Shown: piece by piece, positions 40,785 through 53,877 of the stretch | Layout of the letters: each line of letters starts with the position of its first letter | How positions within the stretch are numbered: position 1 is the stretch's first letter | Assembly (NCBI RefSeq): GCF_000002985.6 | Contig: NC_003280.10 | Coordinates: forward strand, 12,148,501-12,212,500 | DNA: 64,000 nt | Source of the DNA: Caenorhabditis elegans | Taxonomy: Eukaryota > Nematoda > Chromadorea > Rhabditida > Rhabditidae | Reading direction: 5' to 3' | Made by a program: the position numbers and the translations under genes | The notes under the pieces: model-generated | Seen by the model: the letters and a program-made list of their open reading frames with translations, nothing else | The model's database searches: none | Told to the model about the DNA's origin: nothing

Positions 40785-42640
40785 GTTTTGTGTAGGTTTA
40801 CAAGCTTAGTGTAGATTTACGGGGATAATGTGGATTTACGAGTTTCGTGTGGATTTACGACACTATTGTAAATTTACGAAAGGATGTGTAGATTTACGAA
40901 TTTCGTGCGAATAAACGACACTATTGTAAATTTACGAGCTTCATGTGGATTTACGAGATTTACGGTATGTGTTTGTGTGAATTTACGAGCCTAAGGTAGA
41001 TTTGCGAGGCTTGTGTGTATTTACGACATTATTGTAGATTTACGAAATTTTCTGTAGGTTTACGAGCTTCGTGTTACTAAATTTTTTTATGTCGATTTAC
41101 GGAACATGTGATGACTTATGACGCTATTGTAGATTTACGTCAATTTGTGTAGATTTACGGGCTTTGTGTGGATTTACGACACTACTGTAGATTTACGAAA
41201 TTTTGTGTAGATTTACGAAATACTGTGTGGATTTACGATACTGTTGTAGATTTACGGTGTTTGTGTTGATTTACGTAAAGTTTGTGGATTTTTTCTGAAT
41301 ACATTTTTATGTTGTAATGTGAAAAAACAATTGAACAATAAAATTAACAAACATTAACAAGAAAAAAAATCAAAATTTAATCCAGTTTTCCACCAGTGAG
41401 CTTCAGTAGATCGTCAACGGTCCAGGCGACGCCGTCGGCAATTTTGGAGCCGTCCGGATTGATGCTCTCCGTGTCGACTTCTTTACGGAGTACTGTATCA
41501 CAATCTACTTGAGAGAAGAAGGCAACGGTCTGAAAATATCTAATGTAGATTTACGGGGCTTGTTTTACAGGAGTTATGTAGATTTACGGGGTAGTGTGGA
41601 ATTACAGGAATTGTGTGTGCGAATTTACGAGCCAACTGTAGGATTACAGGGTTAATTTGGATTTACAAGCCACAATTAAATTTACTGATAGTGAGGTTAT
41701 ATGGATCTATGAGCCAGCAAAAAAAAACGAACATTAGGCAGCTGACATATTCCGACTCTCTGTGAAATATAGGCTCTCACAAGCAAATTCGAAAGCTGCA
41801 GAGCAAGAGCAAGTCTCGGAGCATCCGGCTCTTTGCACATGTATCGGACCTCGTCGTGAATCGAAATGACGAAACGGGCATCGATTTTGTAAGTGTCACA
41901 GAGCCATTGCATTGAGACGAGCAGGAGATGGAGGAAATCAACTGCCGACGATTGTACAATCTGGAATTTTGATTTATTTTTGGGTCGGAAAAATGTATTG
42001 TGGGTTTACGGGGATCGTGTGGATTTCCGAGACTTTTGTAGATTTACGGTGGGTATTTGTGTGCATTTACGAGACTGTAGAATTACGGTAATTGTTTGTG
42101 GGGATTTGCGAGCCTATGTAGATTTCCGGTGTCTAAGTAGATTTACGGGGGCTGTGTGGACTTACGGTGGGTGATTGTGGATTTACGAGCCTAATGTAGA
42201 TTTACGGCGTTTGTGTGGATTTACGAAGTGTGCATAAAAGTACGAACCTTTGTAGATTTACGGAGTTTATGTGGATCTACGGGAATTGTGTGTAGGTAGG
42301 TTTTTTTGTGTGGATTTACGGGGCTGTGTGGATTTACAGTGTTTTGGTACGTTTTTGCTTGAATTTACAAACCTAATGTACATTTACGGCGTCTCTGTGG
42401 ATTTACAAGGGATCGTGTGGATTTATGAGCCTAATGTAGATTAACTTTGTGTACATTTCCGGTGTCCATGTATACGTATATATCTATGTATATATGTAGA
42501 TTTACGGGGGATGTGTAGATTTACGATGGGTGATTGTGTGGATTTACGAGCCTCATGTAGATTGACTATGGTGCCCGTATGAATTTACGCGCCTGATGCA
42601 GATTTACGACGTTTGTGTGGATTTACGAGAAAACAAATTT
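40785..42640. repeat. GTAGATTTACGGG repeat around the polg-1 3' end
   Basis: Loose tandem units of TGTGTGGATTTACGAGCCTA and TGTAGATTTACGGGG occupy 40790-41290, 41540-41680 (polg-1 intron 9) and 41980-42640 (intron 8). The array is interrupted only by the last two polg-1 exons, as if it expanded around them. Confidence 0.9.
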
Positions 42641-45600
42641 TTAAAGGAAAATTGGAAAATCATCAATTTTTTCACTGTATTTTTCGAAAAAAAAAACCTA
42701 TAAACCAAAAAATTCAACATTTCCAAAAAAAAAAAAATTTTTTGCGATTTAATCGATATTAACCGAAAGAATCCAGACGCCGTACCCAATTCATAACGGA
42801 TCTCTTATATTTTCGATCAAAATACGCTGAATCCGGCGTTCCTTCAGGCAATTTTCCAAGTGAATCCGCAATTTGGCATCCCAGAATAGGAGTTCTCAAA
42901 TCGTGAGCCGCTGCTGAGGTCTCCAGGAAATTGAATGTTGAAGATTCATATCCGCCGACGAAAAGGCGTCGTGGCTCATCAGGATTCTCATAGATCGAGT
43001 AGATTAGGCTATCCGGTTCAGAGGATCCATTGAGAAGTGACGAGTAGTGGGAGAGAAGCCAATCTTCGAAACGCACAGTTTCTGAGCTGGAAATTAAATT
43101 TTTGATTTAAAAAAAAATTTCGACAGTTTTTTTTTTGGCCGAAAACATGGTGCATCCTGAATTTTCCAGGTAATCTTGTTGGTTTTTTTTTGGAAATTTT
43201 TTGTTTTTTTCGGATTTTTTTCGGAATTTTTAAAGACTTTTTCTGAACTTGTTTGGTTTTTTTTTGGAAAAGTTTTGGGTTTTTTAAAGATTTTTAAAGT
43301 TTTTTTGAATTTTTTTCGGAATTTTTAAACACTTTATTTTTGGATTTTCTCGGATTTTTTTGGAAATTTTTTGGATTTTATTTCGGAATTTTTATTCGAT
43401 TTTTTTTCTGGATTTTTTAAAGACATTTGGGGATTTTTTTGGATTTTTTCGGATTTTTTAAAGACTTTTTCTGAATTGTTTTGTTTTTTTTTTCGGAATT
43501 TTATTGGTTTTTTTTTGGAAAATTTTTGGATTTTTTAAAGATTAAAAAAAAATTTCTTTTGAATTTTATTTTTGGATTTTCTTGGATGGTTTTTTTGAAA
43601 ATTTTTTGGATGTTATTTCGGAATTTTTTTTTTTGAATTTTTTTTTGGATGTTTTATTCGATTTTAAAATTTAAAATTTTTTTTGGCCAAAATTTTTTTA
43701 GACCGAATTTTTGGCAAAACATTGCTAATTTTTGGGAAAACTATAAACGGAAGATAATGGTACCACATTATCTGTTTATGATTGTTAAACTAGTGTTTGA
43801 ATACATGTATTTATTGATTAAATAGGCCGGATGGAGAGAGAGGAGATAGGTCACCTCTCACTCGCCAGCTGATGTGTAGAATGAATATAATCAAGGGTAG
43901 AACACTAGAGGGAGGCCAGATGGGTGACCTCTATTACACAAAGACAGATGGGAAATGCGATAGTAATAATAGAGGGATAGTAAACAATAGAACTGAACTA
44001 TACGTTCACAAAACAAAAAGGATTCTCCTAAAAATTATTTCACCAATTTTTCTAAAACTAATTTTTAATTTTTATTTTCTGCCTTAAAAAAAAAAAATTA
44101 AAACCATTTTTAAAATATATTTTCGATTAAAACAACTTTTCAATTTTTTAAAATAAAATTTTTTTAAAAAACGTATTTTTGTTTTTTTTCTTAACTTTTA
44201 AACGAAATTTTAAGAAAAACAAATGTTTTTCTCCAAATCAATTACTTGACCAATTTTTTTAAACCATCAAAAAACATTTTTGTGACCAAAACCTTTTTTA
44301 AAATAATTTTTTGTAAAAAAAAAAACAAAAAAAAAACCCACGCAAATTGACTAGTATACGCCGGCATATAATAAATCCCATCAATCGTCAAAATCTTGCA
44401 TACATCCGAATTCTCGACCATTTCCTCAATATACTTATCCACCACACAATTCATTCTCACATCCACCTTCATATATTTTGCCACATCACCTTTTGTCAAT
44501 TTGAATAACTGAGAAGCTGTGCTCTCGGCTTCAGACTGTTTCAGTCCACCAACTCTCATTAAATGTTTCCCGGCATGAGTCTCCCCGGAGCCATAGAGCC
44601 TTGCGTAATTGAGCACTTTCGCGTGATTTCTACTAATTTTCAGTTGGCTAGCCACTACTGAATGGAGATCAGTGTTGTCGGATTTTGAACCGGCGAGCAT
44701 CATGTTCGAGAAGGCCGTCTTACCGGCGACACGTTTTTCCAGCGCTGAAAATTTTGAAATTTTGGATTTTTTGCAAAATTTCTGAAATTTGAATCAGTGG
44801 TGGGCGGCAATTGTCATTCGGCATATCGGCAAGTTGCCGGTTTGACAAAAATTTCAATTCCGGCAATTTGCCAATTAGCCGGAAATTTGTAATTCCAGCA
44901 GGTTGCCGGTTTGCCGGAATTTTTCAATTCCGCCAATTTGCTGGTTTGCATATTTGCCGGAAATTTAGATTCCGGCAATCTTCCAGATTGCCGACTTGCC
45001 GTAAATTTAAATTCCAGCAGTTTGCCGGAAAATTTCGATTCCGGAATTGTGCCGATTTGCCGGAAATTTTCAATTCCGGCAAATTGTCGGTTTGCCGATT
45101 TGCCGGAAATTTTTAATTCCAGCAGTTTGCCGGTTTGCCGGAAATTTTCAATTCCGGCAATTTGCCAAGTTGCCGGAAATTTACAATTCCGGCAAATTGC
45201 AGGTTTGCCGGTTTGCCGGAACTTTTCAATTCCGCCAATTTTCAATTCCGCTAATTTACCGGAAATTTTAAATTCCGGCAATTTGCCGATTTGCCGGAAA
45301 TTTTAAATTCCGGCAATTTGCCGGTTTACCGATTTTCTAAAAAAATCATTTGCATCAGAATTCTCTGATATTTCCATAAAATTTGACTCTGAAATTTCAA
45401 AAGTCACGAAAATGTGCACACAAAAATTTTAAAATGGTAAAAAAAAATTTTGAATTTTTTTCTCCAAATTCAAAAAACACCCCATACGCAATCTTTTCTC
45501 AGCACTCGCATCTCCATACAACGCAGCGAGCCATTGCTCCTGTGAATCCACGTCAGCGCCAACTAATCGATAACCAGCGGGCGCTTGCACCATCGCCTTG

Positions 45601-48600
45601 ATTCCGGTACCGATGACGTGTCCTGTAGATTGATTTGTCAGTGTCACCCATAATTTATGAACACTTCGACGGGAAATTGTGCCCGCTGGAACGACGGCCG
45701 CCGCGATTGCTCCGTCTATCATTTCCAGGTTTTCGGCGGTACGCCACGTAGCTTCCGGACTCCAAATCGCGACTTCCGAGCAGTATCGGTCACTGTAGCT
45801 CGTCCAGAATTGGGTCGTTTGGATTGAGTCGAGCACCACGTCGAAATATTCTTCGTATCTGGAAAATCACTGCTTTTGTTTATTTGAACCTACAGTACTT
45901 TTAGAGTAACCCTACAGTACCACTACAGTACCCCTACAGTACCCCCACTGTATCACTACAGTACTATTGCAACACCCCCAGCAATCCTACAGTACCCTGT
46001 AGCACCTCTATAGCACCTCTACACTATCACTACAGTACCTTTAAAGTACCAGTACAGTAGCCCTAGATTACAGTAACCGTACAGCAACCCTACATATAGC
46101 CCCTACAGTAACCCCTCTCCCCCCCACCCCCTCAGCACTCCTACAGTACCCTAACATTATCAGTACAGTACCCCTATAGTACTCGTACAGCATCACTACA
46201 ATACCCCTACAGTACCCCCACAGTATCACTACAGTACCAATACAGTACCCCTTCAGGATCCCTACAATATCTCTACAGTACCGCTACAGTACCTCTACAG
46301 TACCCTCACAGTACCGCTACAGTACACCTACAGCTCCCCTACAGTACCCCCTCAGGATCCCTACAATATACCTACAGTACCCCTATAGTGCCACTTTAGT
46401 GCAACTACACTACCGCTTTAGTACCACTACAGTGCCGCTACAGTACCCCAACAGTACCCATACGTATACCTAAAGTACCCCTATAGTACCCACTCCCCCT
46501 CTCCTACAGTACCACTACAGTATGATTACAGTACCCCAACAGTACTCCCTCATCCCTCCTACAGTATCCCTACAGTACCCCTACAGTACCCCAACAGTAC
46601 CCATACGTATACCTAAAGTACCCCTATAGTACCCACTCCCCCTCTCCTACAGTACCACTACAGTATGATTACAGTACCCCAACAGTACTCCCTCATCCCT
46701 CCTACAGTATCCCTACAGTACCCCTACAGTACCCCAACAGTACCCATACGTATACCTAAAGTACCCCTATAGTACCCACTCCCCCTCTCCTACAGTACCA
46801 CTACAGTATGATTACAGTACCTCAACAGTCTCCCTCACCCCTCCTACAGTATCCCTACAGTACCCCTACAGTACCACTACAGTACCAGTACAGTACCTCT
46901 ATGGTACTCGTACAGTATCACTACAGTACCCCTACAGTACCCCTTTTACCTCGTCGGCCGTAACACCAACTCCTTCAAATCCTTCGCAAAATGCTTGGTA
47001 AGCGGATCGCCGACATTTCCCTCCCCGGACGGGTGATCCAACTGATAAAATCTCACAAGCCCGGCCTCGTCGAGCTCAAAACCCTTTCGATCCGGCGAAA
47101 TCGGCAGCTCGCCGAGCATATAGACATTATTTTGAACGGTCTCGTAGAAGCTTCGCAGCGGAAACTTTTTCACCGCTGAATCCGGTTTAAAATCGATTTT
47201 TGCGTCGATTTCGTGGAAATTCGGGTCTTGGAGCGCTTTTTCGACCGGTTTCCAATTCGGAACCAAAAATCCCCAACCTTTTGATCGAGTTTTGAATAGG
47301 GGAAATGGTCCGAATACGAAGCCGAAAATCGCCGGAATCAGGTGACTTTTTAGGGCGATATGGTGGCTGTCCACCTCGTCAAGGCTCAAGTTAACGAAGC
47401 TCCGCGCCTTGAACAGCTTGTTGAACCATTCGAAATTTGATTGTTTTTGGTTGAATGTCCAATCGTGATGCCACATCCAAACATCGTTTTTTTCAGGCCT
47501 GGAAATTGGGAAAATTGGGAAATTTTTTCATTTGAAATTCCGAAATTTCGAGGGGAATATAAAATTTTTCAAAAATTTCAAAAATTACTGAAAACTTTCC
47601 AAAAATCCAGAAATTTCGCAAAATTTGAATTTTTTCAAAAATTCGTTGGCAAATTTCAAATTTTTATAATTTTTTTTTTTTTGGTTTTTTTTGGGATTTT
47701 TTGTTGAATTTTTTGGATTTTTTTTTGATTTCTTTGAATTATTTCTGGAATTTTTTTTGTTGGATTTTTTCGGATTTTTTGGAACTTTTTGGATTATATT
47801 GGAATTTTTTCGGGATGTTTTAAATCTATTTTTTGGATTTTTTAAAAATTATTTTTTTCTATTGTTTCGGAATATTTTTTAGGATTTTTTCAAAAATTTT
47901 TTGGTTTCTTTTTGTGGAATTTCGTTAAAAAATGTTTTAAAGGAATTTTTACGGATTTTTTTCTTGGAATTTTTTGGAATGTTTTTAGGATTTTTTTCGG
48001 AATTTTTTTTGGATTTTTTGGGGTTTTTAAAGGATTTTTTGAAGGAATTTTTTTATATTAAAAATTTTTTTTTGGATTTTTAAAGGAGTTTTTATTGGAT
48101 TTTTTTCTTGGAATTTTTTGGAATGTTTTTAGGATTTTTTTCGGAATTTTTTTTGGATTTTTTGGGGTTTTTAAAGGATTTTTTGAAGGAATTTTTTTAT
48201 ATTAAAAATTTTTTTTTGGATTTTTAAAGGAGTTTTTATTGGATTTTTTTCTTGGAATTTTTTGGAATGTTTTTTGGAATTTTTTTTGGAATTTTTTTTG
48301 GATTTTTTAGGGTTTTTCTTTCTGGATTAAAAAAAAAATTTTTAAACTTTTCTTTTGGATTTTTTTTGTTTTTTTTTGGATTTTTAAAGGAATTTCTTAG
48401 GCTTTTTTTGTACTTTTTTAAAAGGTTTTTATAGATTTTTTTTGTAATTTTTTTGAATTTTCTTTCGATTTTTTTGGATTTTTTTCTACTTTTTTTGAAA
48501 TTTATTTTTGGGATTAAAAAAATTTTTTTGAAATTTTTTTGGAATTTTTTTTGGATTTTTTTGTCATTTTTTGGAATTTTTGGAATTTTTTTGAAATTGT

Positions 48601-51459
48601 TATTTTGGATTTTAAAATAAAATTTTTTGGATGAAAAAGACTGCTGGAATTTTTTTGGGACTATTTTTTGGATTTTTTTTTTAACTTTTTAAAACTTTTC
48701 TTTTGGATTATTTGGTTTTTTTTGGAGTTTTTTTTTGAATTTTCAAAGAATTAAAAACAAATTTGGATTTTTTTTTTGGAATTTTTTGGAATTTTTTTCG
48801 GATTTTTTGTACTTTTTTTTGGTATTTTTTTCTGAATTTTTTTCGAATTCTTTTTGGAATTTATTTGGCATTTTTTGGATAAATTTTTTAATTTTTTTTT
48901 GGATTTTTTTGAAATTTCTTTTGGATTTCTTTATTGGAATTTTTTGTGTTTTTCTGAAATTTTTAAGGATTTTTTTTTGAATTTTCAAAGAATTAAAAAA
49001 AAATTTGGACTTTTAAATGATTTTTTTTTTGGAATTTTTGGAATTTTTTGACCAGGAAATGTTCATTTGATTTCAAAAATGTTTATATTTTTACCCAATC
49101 TCCTCTCCCTCATCATCCAATCTCTTCGCCACCAATCGCGCCGATTCAATGATTTTTCTCGTCGCAGCCGTCTTCTTTTGCTCACAAGTTTGCACATTTT
49201 TCTCGTAGAACATTTTCCAGTAACTATTAATCGGTAGATACACATTTCCCATATTCAACATTCCGGAAAGTGTCGCCGGATGGGGAAATCGTTTGATAAA
49301 TTCTGGCCATAGGCGGAAATAAATTTCCGCGCATAGAATATTATCACGGGCACAGTAGGACATAAGGGGCTGGAAATCTTCTCGAATTTGCTCAATTGGG
49401 TCTTTGACGAAGCTTGCTCGCATCGTTTTCTTCGAGAAACCCTCCGCGTTGACTGAAAAAAAGATTATTGAAATTTTTTTTTTTTTGAAAATTTTTTTCG
49501 AAAAAAATTTATTTTTCCGAAAAATTCAAATTTCCGGCCAAATGTTTTTTCAAAATTGTGATCTACGTAATCGCTTACTAGCTTTATCTGGATAGAGATG
49601 ATCGTGTACTGCAACCAACGAATTTTTCGAAACTCGACCCTTCCATGCGTTCATCCAATCGGACTGCAAAACAAAAATTTAATTAATTAACTATAAGATT
49701 TTTTTTGGCGGGAATTTGAATTCGTCAAAACGAAAAAATTAAATTTGGCGGTTTAAAGGTTTTCAAATTTTTAAAAAATAATGCCGCCAAATTTGAAATT
49801 TTCAAAAAAAAAAAGTTTGGTACAATTCGGTTTTAAATTAATTTTTTTATTGAAAATTTTGAATTTGGCGCCAAAATTAATTTTTTTTTTTTGTTTTCAG
49901 AAACTTTTTTTGGCGCCAAATTCAAATTTTCAAAAGAATATTTTTTTGAACCAATTTTAGAATTTCCAAAAAAGTTTTTTGGCGCCAAATTAAAACCTTT
50001 CAAAACTAATTTTTGGCGCCAAGTTAAAAATGTTTAAAAGTAGTTTTTTGGCGCCAATTACAACATTTCAAAAAACTATATTTTGGCGCCAAATTCAAAA
50101 AGTTTAAAAAAAATTTTGGCGGCAAATTCAAAATTTTCCAAAAACAGTTTTACGGCGCCAAATTCAAAAATTTTCAAAAATACATTTTTGGCGCCAAATT
50201 TAAACTTTTCAAAAAACGTTTTTTTTGGGCCAAATTCAAAATTTTCAATATAAATTTTTGGCGCCAAATTTAAACTTTTCAAAAAAACATTTTTTTTTGG
50301 GCCAAATTCCAAAATTTTAAAAACCGTTTTTTGGCGCCAAATTTAAACTTTTCAAAAAAACATTTTTTGGGCCAAATTCCAAAATTTTAAAAACCGTTTT
50401 TTGGCGCCAAATTCAAAATTTTCCATCATAAACGTACATGTGAATCATTAGTCTCAACATCATACATTTCATAAAGTGATTGCTGATGATCAGCCATTCC
50501 ATACATTGGAATCGACATAGACATTGTATCCATAAATCGAATCTTTGACCCATTTATCGATTGATAAGCCTCCCGACATCTGGCTCGATCAAATCCAACA
50601 TTATGTCCAATAATCACTTTTTCCATTCCAATCTCTCCGATCGGAATTAAATCTGCTTTCGTTGGAATTTCCGGAATTTCTGATTCATAAATTAATCGAT
50701 CACTACACCATCCATACCATGCATCTCTTCCCAATGCAATTGCCAATGTTGGAAGGGTCCCGTCACGAACAACTAATTCAATATCGAAGAATAGAATTGA
50801 GTCACGTGGAAAATCGATAGTTTCCGGGGGTTCCGAAGTGGAGAACGGGTATCGTGTCCAGCCGGTTTTGTAGTGCCATCCGTCGGTTTTCTAGAATTAT
50901 CGATTTTTTGTTTGATAGGCCACGCCCACATATTGGCTATATTTTATTGATTTTCTGGAATTTTTGGATATGTAGATTTAGGCTCCGCCCCTTTAATGGT
51001 CAAAGATTTTAAAAATTAAAAAAAAAATTTAAATAAAAATGATGATTTAGGCTCCGCCCCTTTAATCGTTAAAAATTTAAGAATAAGAAATTTCAAGTGA
51101 TTTTTATCGATTTTCAACTGTTCACAGTAGAGCGCATTTACATCAATGTGCTCCAAAACGTTCTTGGCGGTTTCCAAATCGAATTCGCACGCTTTTTCCA
51201 GCAATTCCTTGTATTTTCGTGTTTGTTGCTCGGCGAGCACACCGAAATGATCGACGACGTTGTCGGCGACAAGCGGTGGAAGAACTCCTGTGTATTCGGC
51301 CGCCGATGACGTCGACGGGGCCGATACATGCGGGAAAAGGTAATTGTGGACACGGGGGCACACTGTTTCGATGGTTTTTCGCTCGAAATTCGAGGTTTTT
51401 GACGTGGCAATTTGTCGGCGGGATACGTGGAAAATTTGCATTATTTTCGGAGGACGCAT
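41377..51459 (-). CDS. polg-1: Mitochondrial DNA polymerase gamma, catalytic subunit
   Basis: Ten minus-strand exons: 51142-51459, 50438-50890, 49579-49663, 49095-49452, 46950-47498, 45488-45858, 44342-44744, 42786-43086, 41733-41960 and 41377-41529. All phases agree and the product is about 1072 residues. It replicates mitochondrial DNA. The N-terminal 3'-5' proofreading exonuclease shows motif I FFDIELV (D142, E144), motif II GHNVGFDRA and motif III YCARDN. Family A polymerase motifs are A (VGADVDSQEQWLAAL, Asp near 690), B (RNHAKVLNYARLYGSG) and C (ISIHDEVRY, Asp near 982). A basic N-terminus (residues 1-30, few acids) fits a mitochondrial targeting signal. The ATG follows TATTTCAG by one base, so a trans-splice start is likely. 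Exon 1 is ended at GTAAAT (phase 0); reading further finds no in-phase donor. Introns are packed with repeats. Confidence 0.93.
43087..44341. other. polg-1 intron 7
   Basis: 43140-43700 is a TTTTTTGGATTTTTTCGGAA-type low-complexity tract. A mixed-composition, non-repetitive island follows at 43740-44035 (GGAGAGAGAGGAGATAGGTC and AGGCCAGATGGGTGACCTCT). Then homopolymer-rich sequence to the exon. No coding region is supported. Confidence 0.6.
44815..45335. repeat. TTTGCCGA-type repeat in polg-1 intron 6
   Basis: Units of TTTGCCGGAAATTTTCAATT and CCGGCAATTTGCC for about 520 bp. Several frames are open (up to 155 codons) because the unit lacks stops; I treat them as non-coding. Confidence 0.9.
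45885..46945. repeat. CTACAGTACC minisatellite with a 143-base higher-order repeat
   Basis: About 1 kb of CCCTACAGTACCCCTACAGT units fills polg-1 intron 5. Within it a 143-base unit recurs three times, with the landmark CCAACAGTACCCATACGTAT at 46448, 46591 and 46734. It ends immediately before the exon 5 donor at 46949. Confidence 0.95.
47499..49094. repeat. GGAATTTTTTGGATTTTTT tract in polg-1 intron 4
   Basis: About 1.4 kb of T-rich repeat with GGAATTTTTTGGAATGTTTT units. A block near 47940-48060 recurs almost exactly at 48070-48190 and partly near 48240, so part is a tandem duplication of about 125 bases. No gene. Confidence 0.85.
49690..50425. repeat. TTTTGGCGCCAAATTCAAA repeat in polg-1 intron 2
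   Basis: Loose tandem units around the palindrome GGCGCC with AAATTCAAAATTTTC spacers. A related array sits at 54210-54590 between TRAPP subunit 5 and the aquaporin gene. Confidence 0.9.
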
Positions 51460-51544
51460 TCTGAAATAGGTTTGAAAATATCGATTTTTTGGGCGAAAAA
51501 TCGATAAAAGTTGAAATTTTATAAGGAATTATATTACGGAGACA

Positions 51545-51880
51545 CAAAATTCTGAGAATACGTACTGCACAACATATTTGACGCGGAAAATATCTCGAAG
51601 CGACAACTACAGTAATTCTTTAAATGACTACTGTAGCGCGTGTGTCGATTTACGGGCTCGAATGGATTAAATTTATTTATTTATCGATAAAATATTAAAA
51701 TTAAGCTAAGCATTAGAAAATAATGCCAAGAAACGAAAATAAATCAATTTTAAAAATCGAGCTCGTAAATCGACACAAGCGCTACAGTAGTCATTTAAAG
51801 GGTTACTGTAGTTTTCGCTACGAGATATTTTGCGCGTCAAATGTGTTGTGCAATACACATTCTCATAATTTTGTGTTCCT
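51545..51880. repeat. Palindromic element, GACGCGCAAAATATCTCG family, copy 6
   Basis: AATTCTGAGAATACGTACTG to the inverted ATACACATTCTCATAATTTT. It lies between polg-1 and the upstream TRAPP gene and accounts for nearly half of that 757-base spacer. Confidence 0.9.
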
Positions 51881-52216
51881 GTAATAACATCATTATTGAT
51901 TATTTAAGGTTTTTTCAGAAAAATTGAAATTATCGATTTTCCAAAAATCGATAATTATTGATTTTTAATGTTAAAACTGTGTTTTAAAATATTTTTTAAA
52001 AATGAATTTTCTGGGAATTTTTTACAAAAATAAACTGAAAACCTGACCAGTAAAAAATTAAGATATGTGGCGACTGAAATTTTACACCAAAAAAAGTCGA
52101 ATTGAATTTTTTTCTCTGGAAATTTTTTTTTCAAACACATTTTTTATGATTACCAAATATTTACAATAAATGTGGGGGGAATGAATAATAAATAAATTTT
52201 TAAAAAATCAAAGAAT

Positions 52217-53877
52217 TTATCGATTGGAATCAAGAAGCGAATTCTCTCGAGCAATGACAGATTCGTCGAATTGAATGACGTAGGCGGTTCCGTTGTGCCA
52301 ATGGGCGGTCACTTTGCATTTGAATGAGGCGCTCTGGAAAATTAAATTTGAAAAATGGGTTATTTTTAAGAAAAAAAAATATTTTAATTTACTGAAAAAA
52401 AATTTCATTTTTTTTGAATTTTTTTGTACTTTTCAAAAAAAAAATTTCAGAAAAACGTCCTTTTTTAGAATATTTTTTTAATTTTTCGGAAAATTTTTTT
52501 TTTTTTAGAAAACAATATTTTACTTTTCAGAAGAATTGTCATTTTTATGATTTAAAAAAAAATTCAGATTTTTTTTTGTAATTTTTCCAAAAAAAAAAAA
52601 AATTTTTTCCACAAAAATGTTCAGTTTTTTTCAGATTTTCAAGCACCTCAAGAATGGCTTCAACAATTCCGGCGGCAAAAGCCGCACAGTTGAGTACTCC
52701 CTTGTCACGTGGCACCGAGATGTACGTATTCACCATTGGATCCTTTTCGATTAGAAGATCTGCAAAAAAAATAATTTTTTTCCTTATTTCTGATAATTTA
52801 CTACGAACCAGGGTTTTATCGAAAAATCTAAAAAATATTAGTTTCTCGATTTTTGATTCATGTTTTTTTGTTTTAAAAAATTTACAAAAAAAATGAGTTC
52901 AAAGTTCCTGAAAACTTTCCAGAAATCCATAAATGCCGCGAAATTTGATTTTTTCCAAAAACTCGTCGGTAAAACTATGAAATTGAGAGGTAATTTATGC
53001 GGAAATTTTAAAATTTTATAATGTTTTTTTTCTGAATTTATTGGAAATGTTTTGGATTAAAAAAACATTTTTTTTTAGTTTTTTTGATGGAAATTGTTGG
53101 AATTTTTATTTTTTATTTTATATTGGAATTTTTTTTAATTAAAAAAATGTTTTTGGAATTTTTTTTGAAATTTTTTTCGATTTTTCTAAAAATATTTTTT
53201 GATTTTTTTTGGACTTTTTTTATTTCTCTAGGAAAATGAAATTGTTTGGAATTTTTTTTTAATTAAAAAAAAATGTTTGTGGATTTTTTTTGGTTTTTTG
53301 GATTATTTTCAGAATTTTTTATTGCAATTTTTTAGATTTTTCTTGGCATTTTTTGGAATTTTTTTGAACAGAAAATGTTTATTTAATTTTAAAATAATCA
53401 ATTTTTATCCTAAATTTTCCATGTTTTTTCTCATAAACATATACTAAATTTGGTGGAAAATTGAATCTTATTCTTCATTTTCTGAGCATTTTTTGGATTT
53501 TTTTTTCAATTTTCAGAATTTTTTCATTTTTCTTCAAAATCCCACTAACAAGTGCAATGATCATCATTAGATCTCTCCAATTTATCAGCTTCTTTTCCGA
53601 ACAAATTCTTCCAAACAGTCGATTTAATGAACATGAGCATTCCGAGCAACTTGGTCTCCCGTTTGTATCCTTTTTCCCGAAGAGTAATAATATCAAACAT
53701 TCGAAGTCCCACTTGTTTCCCATAAGACGCAATTTTATCATGAATATCCGTTACGGTTTCCGAACGATTTTGTGCGTAGAGAACCATTTCTGAGAAGAGT
53801 ACGGCAAATGTGGACAGATTGATCTCCGTTTTGCCGCGGCTCAGCGATTTATCGAGGATTCCAGTAGTTTTTGCCAT
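52217..53877 (-). CDS. trpp-5: TRAPP complex subunit 5 (TRAPPC5/Trs31)
   Basis: Minus-strand exons 53550-53877, 52647-52759 and 52217-52333 join in phase to about 185 residues, the usual length of this subunit. The sequence is diagnostic: ILDKSLSRGKTEINLSTFAV near the start, then FSEMVLYAQNRSETV, LREKGYKRETKLLGMLMFIK, LIEKDPMVNTYISVPRDKG and LNCAAFAAGIVEAIL. TRAPPC5 is a Bet3-family core subunit of the TRAPP tethering complexes, which act as Rab1-type exchange factors in ER-Golgi and Golgi traffic. It lies upstream of polg-1 on the same strand, with a 757-base gap partly made by a palindromic insertion. Co-transcription is possible but not shown. The symbol follows orthologue naming and I am less sure of it than of the product. 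Confidence 0.9.
52760..53549. other. TRAPPC5 intron 1
   Basis: T-rich low complexity with GGAATTTTTTTTAATTAAAA phrases. Nothing but splice signals. Confidence 0.55.

Noticed and set aside
43872..44087. 71-codon + frame in polg-1 intron 7
   Set aside because: No homology, no splice or start context; the end is homopolymer. Kept only as part of the composition island.
53461..53793. 110-codon + frame opposite TRAPPC5 exon 1
   Set aside because: Shadow of the strongly conserved minus-strand TRAPPC5 coding exon.
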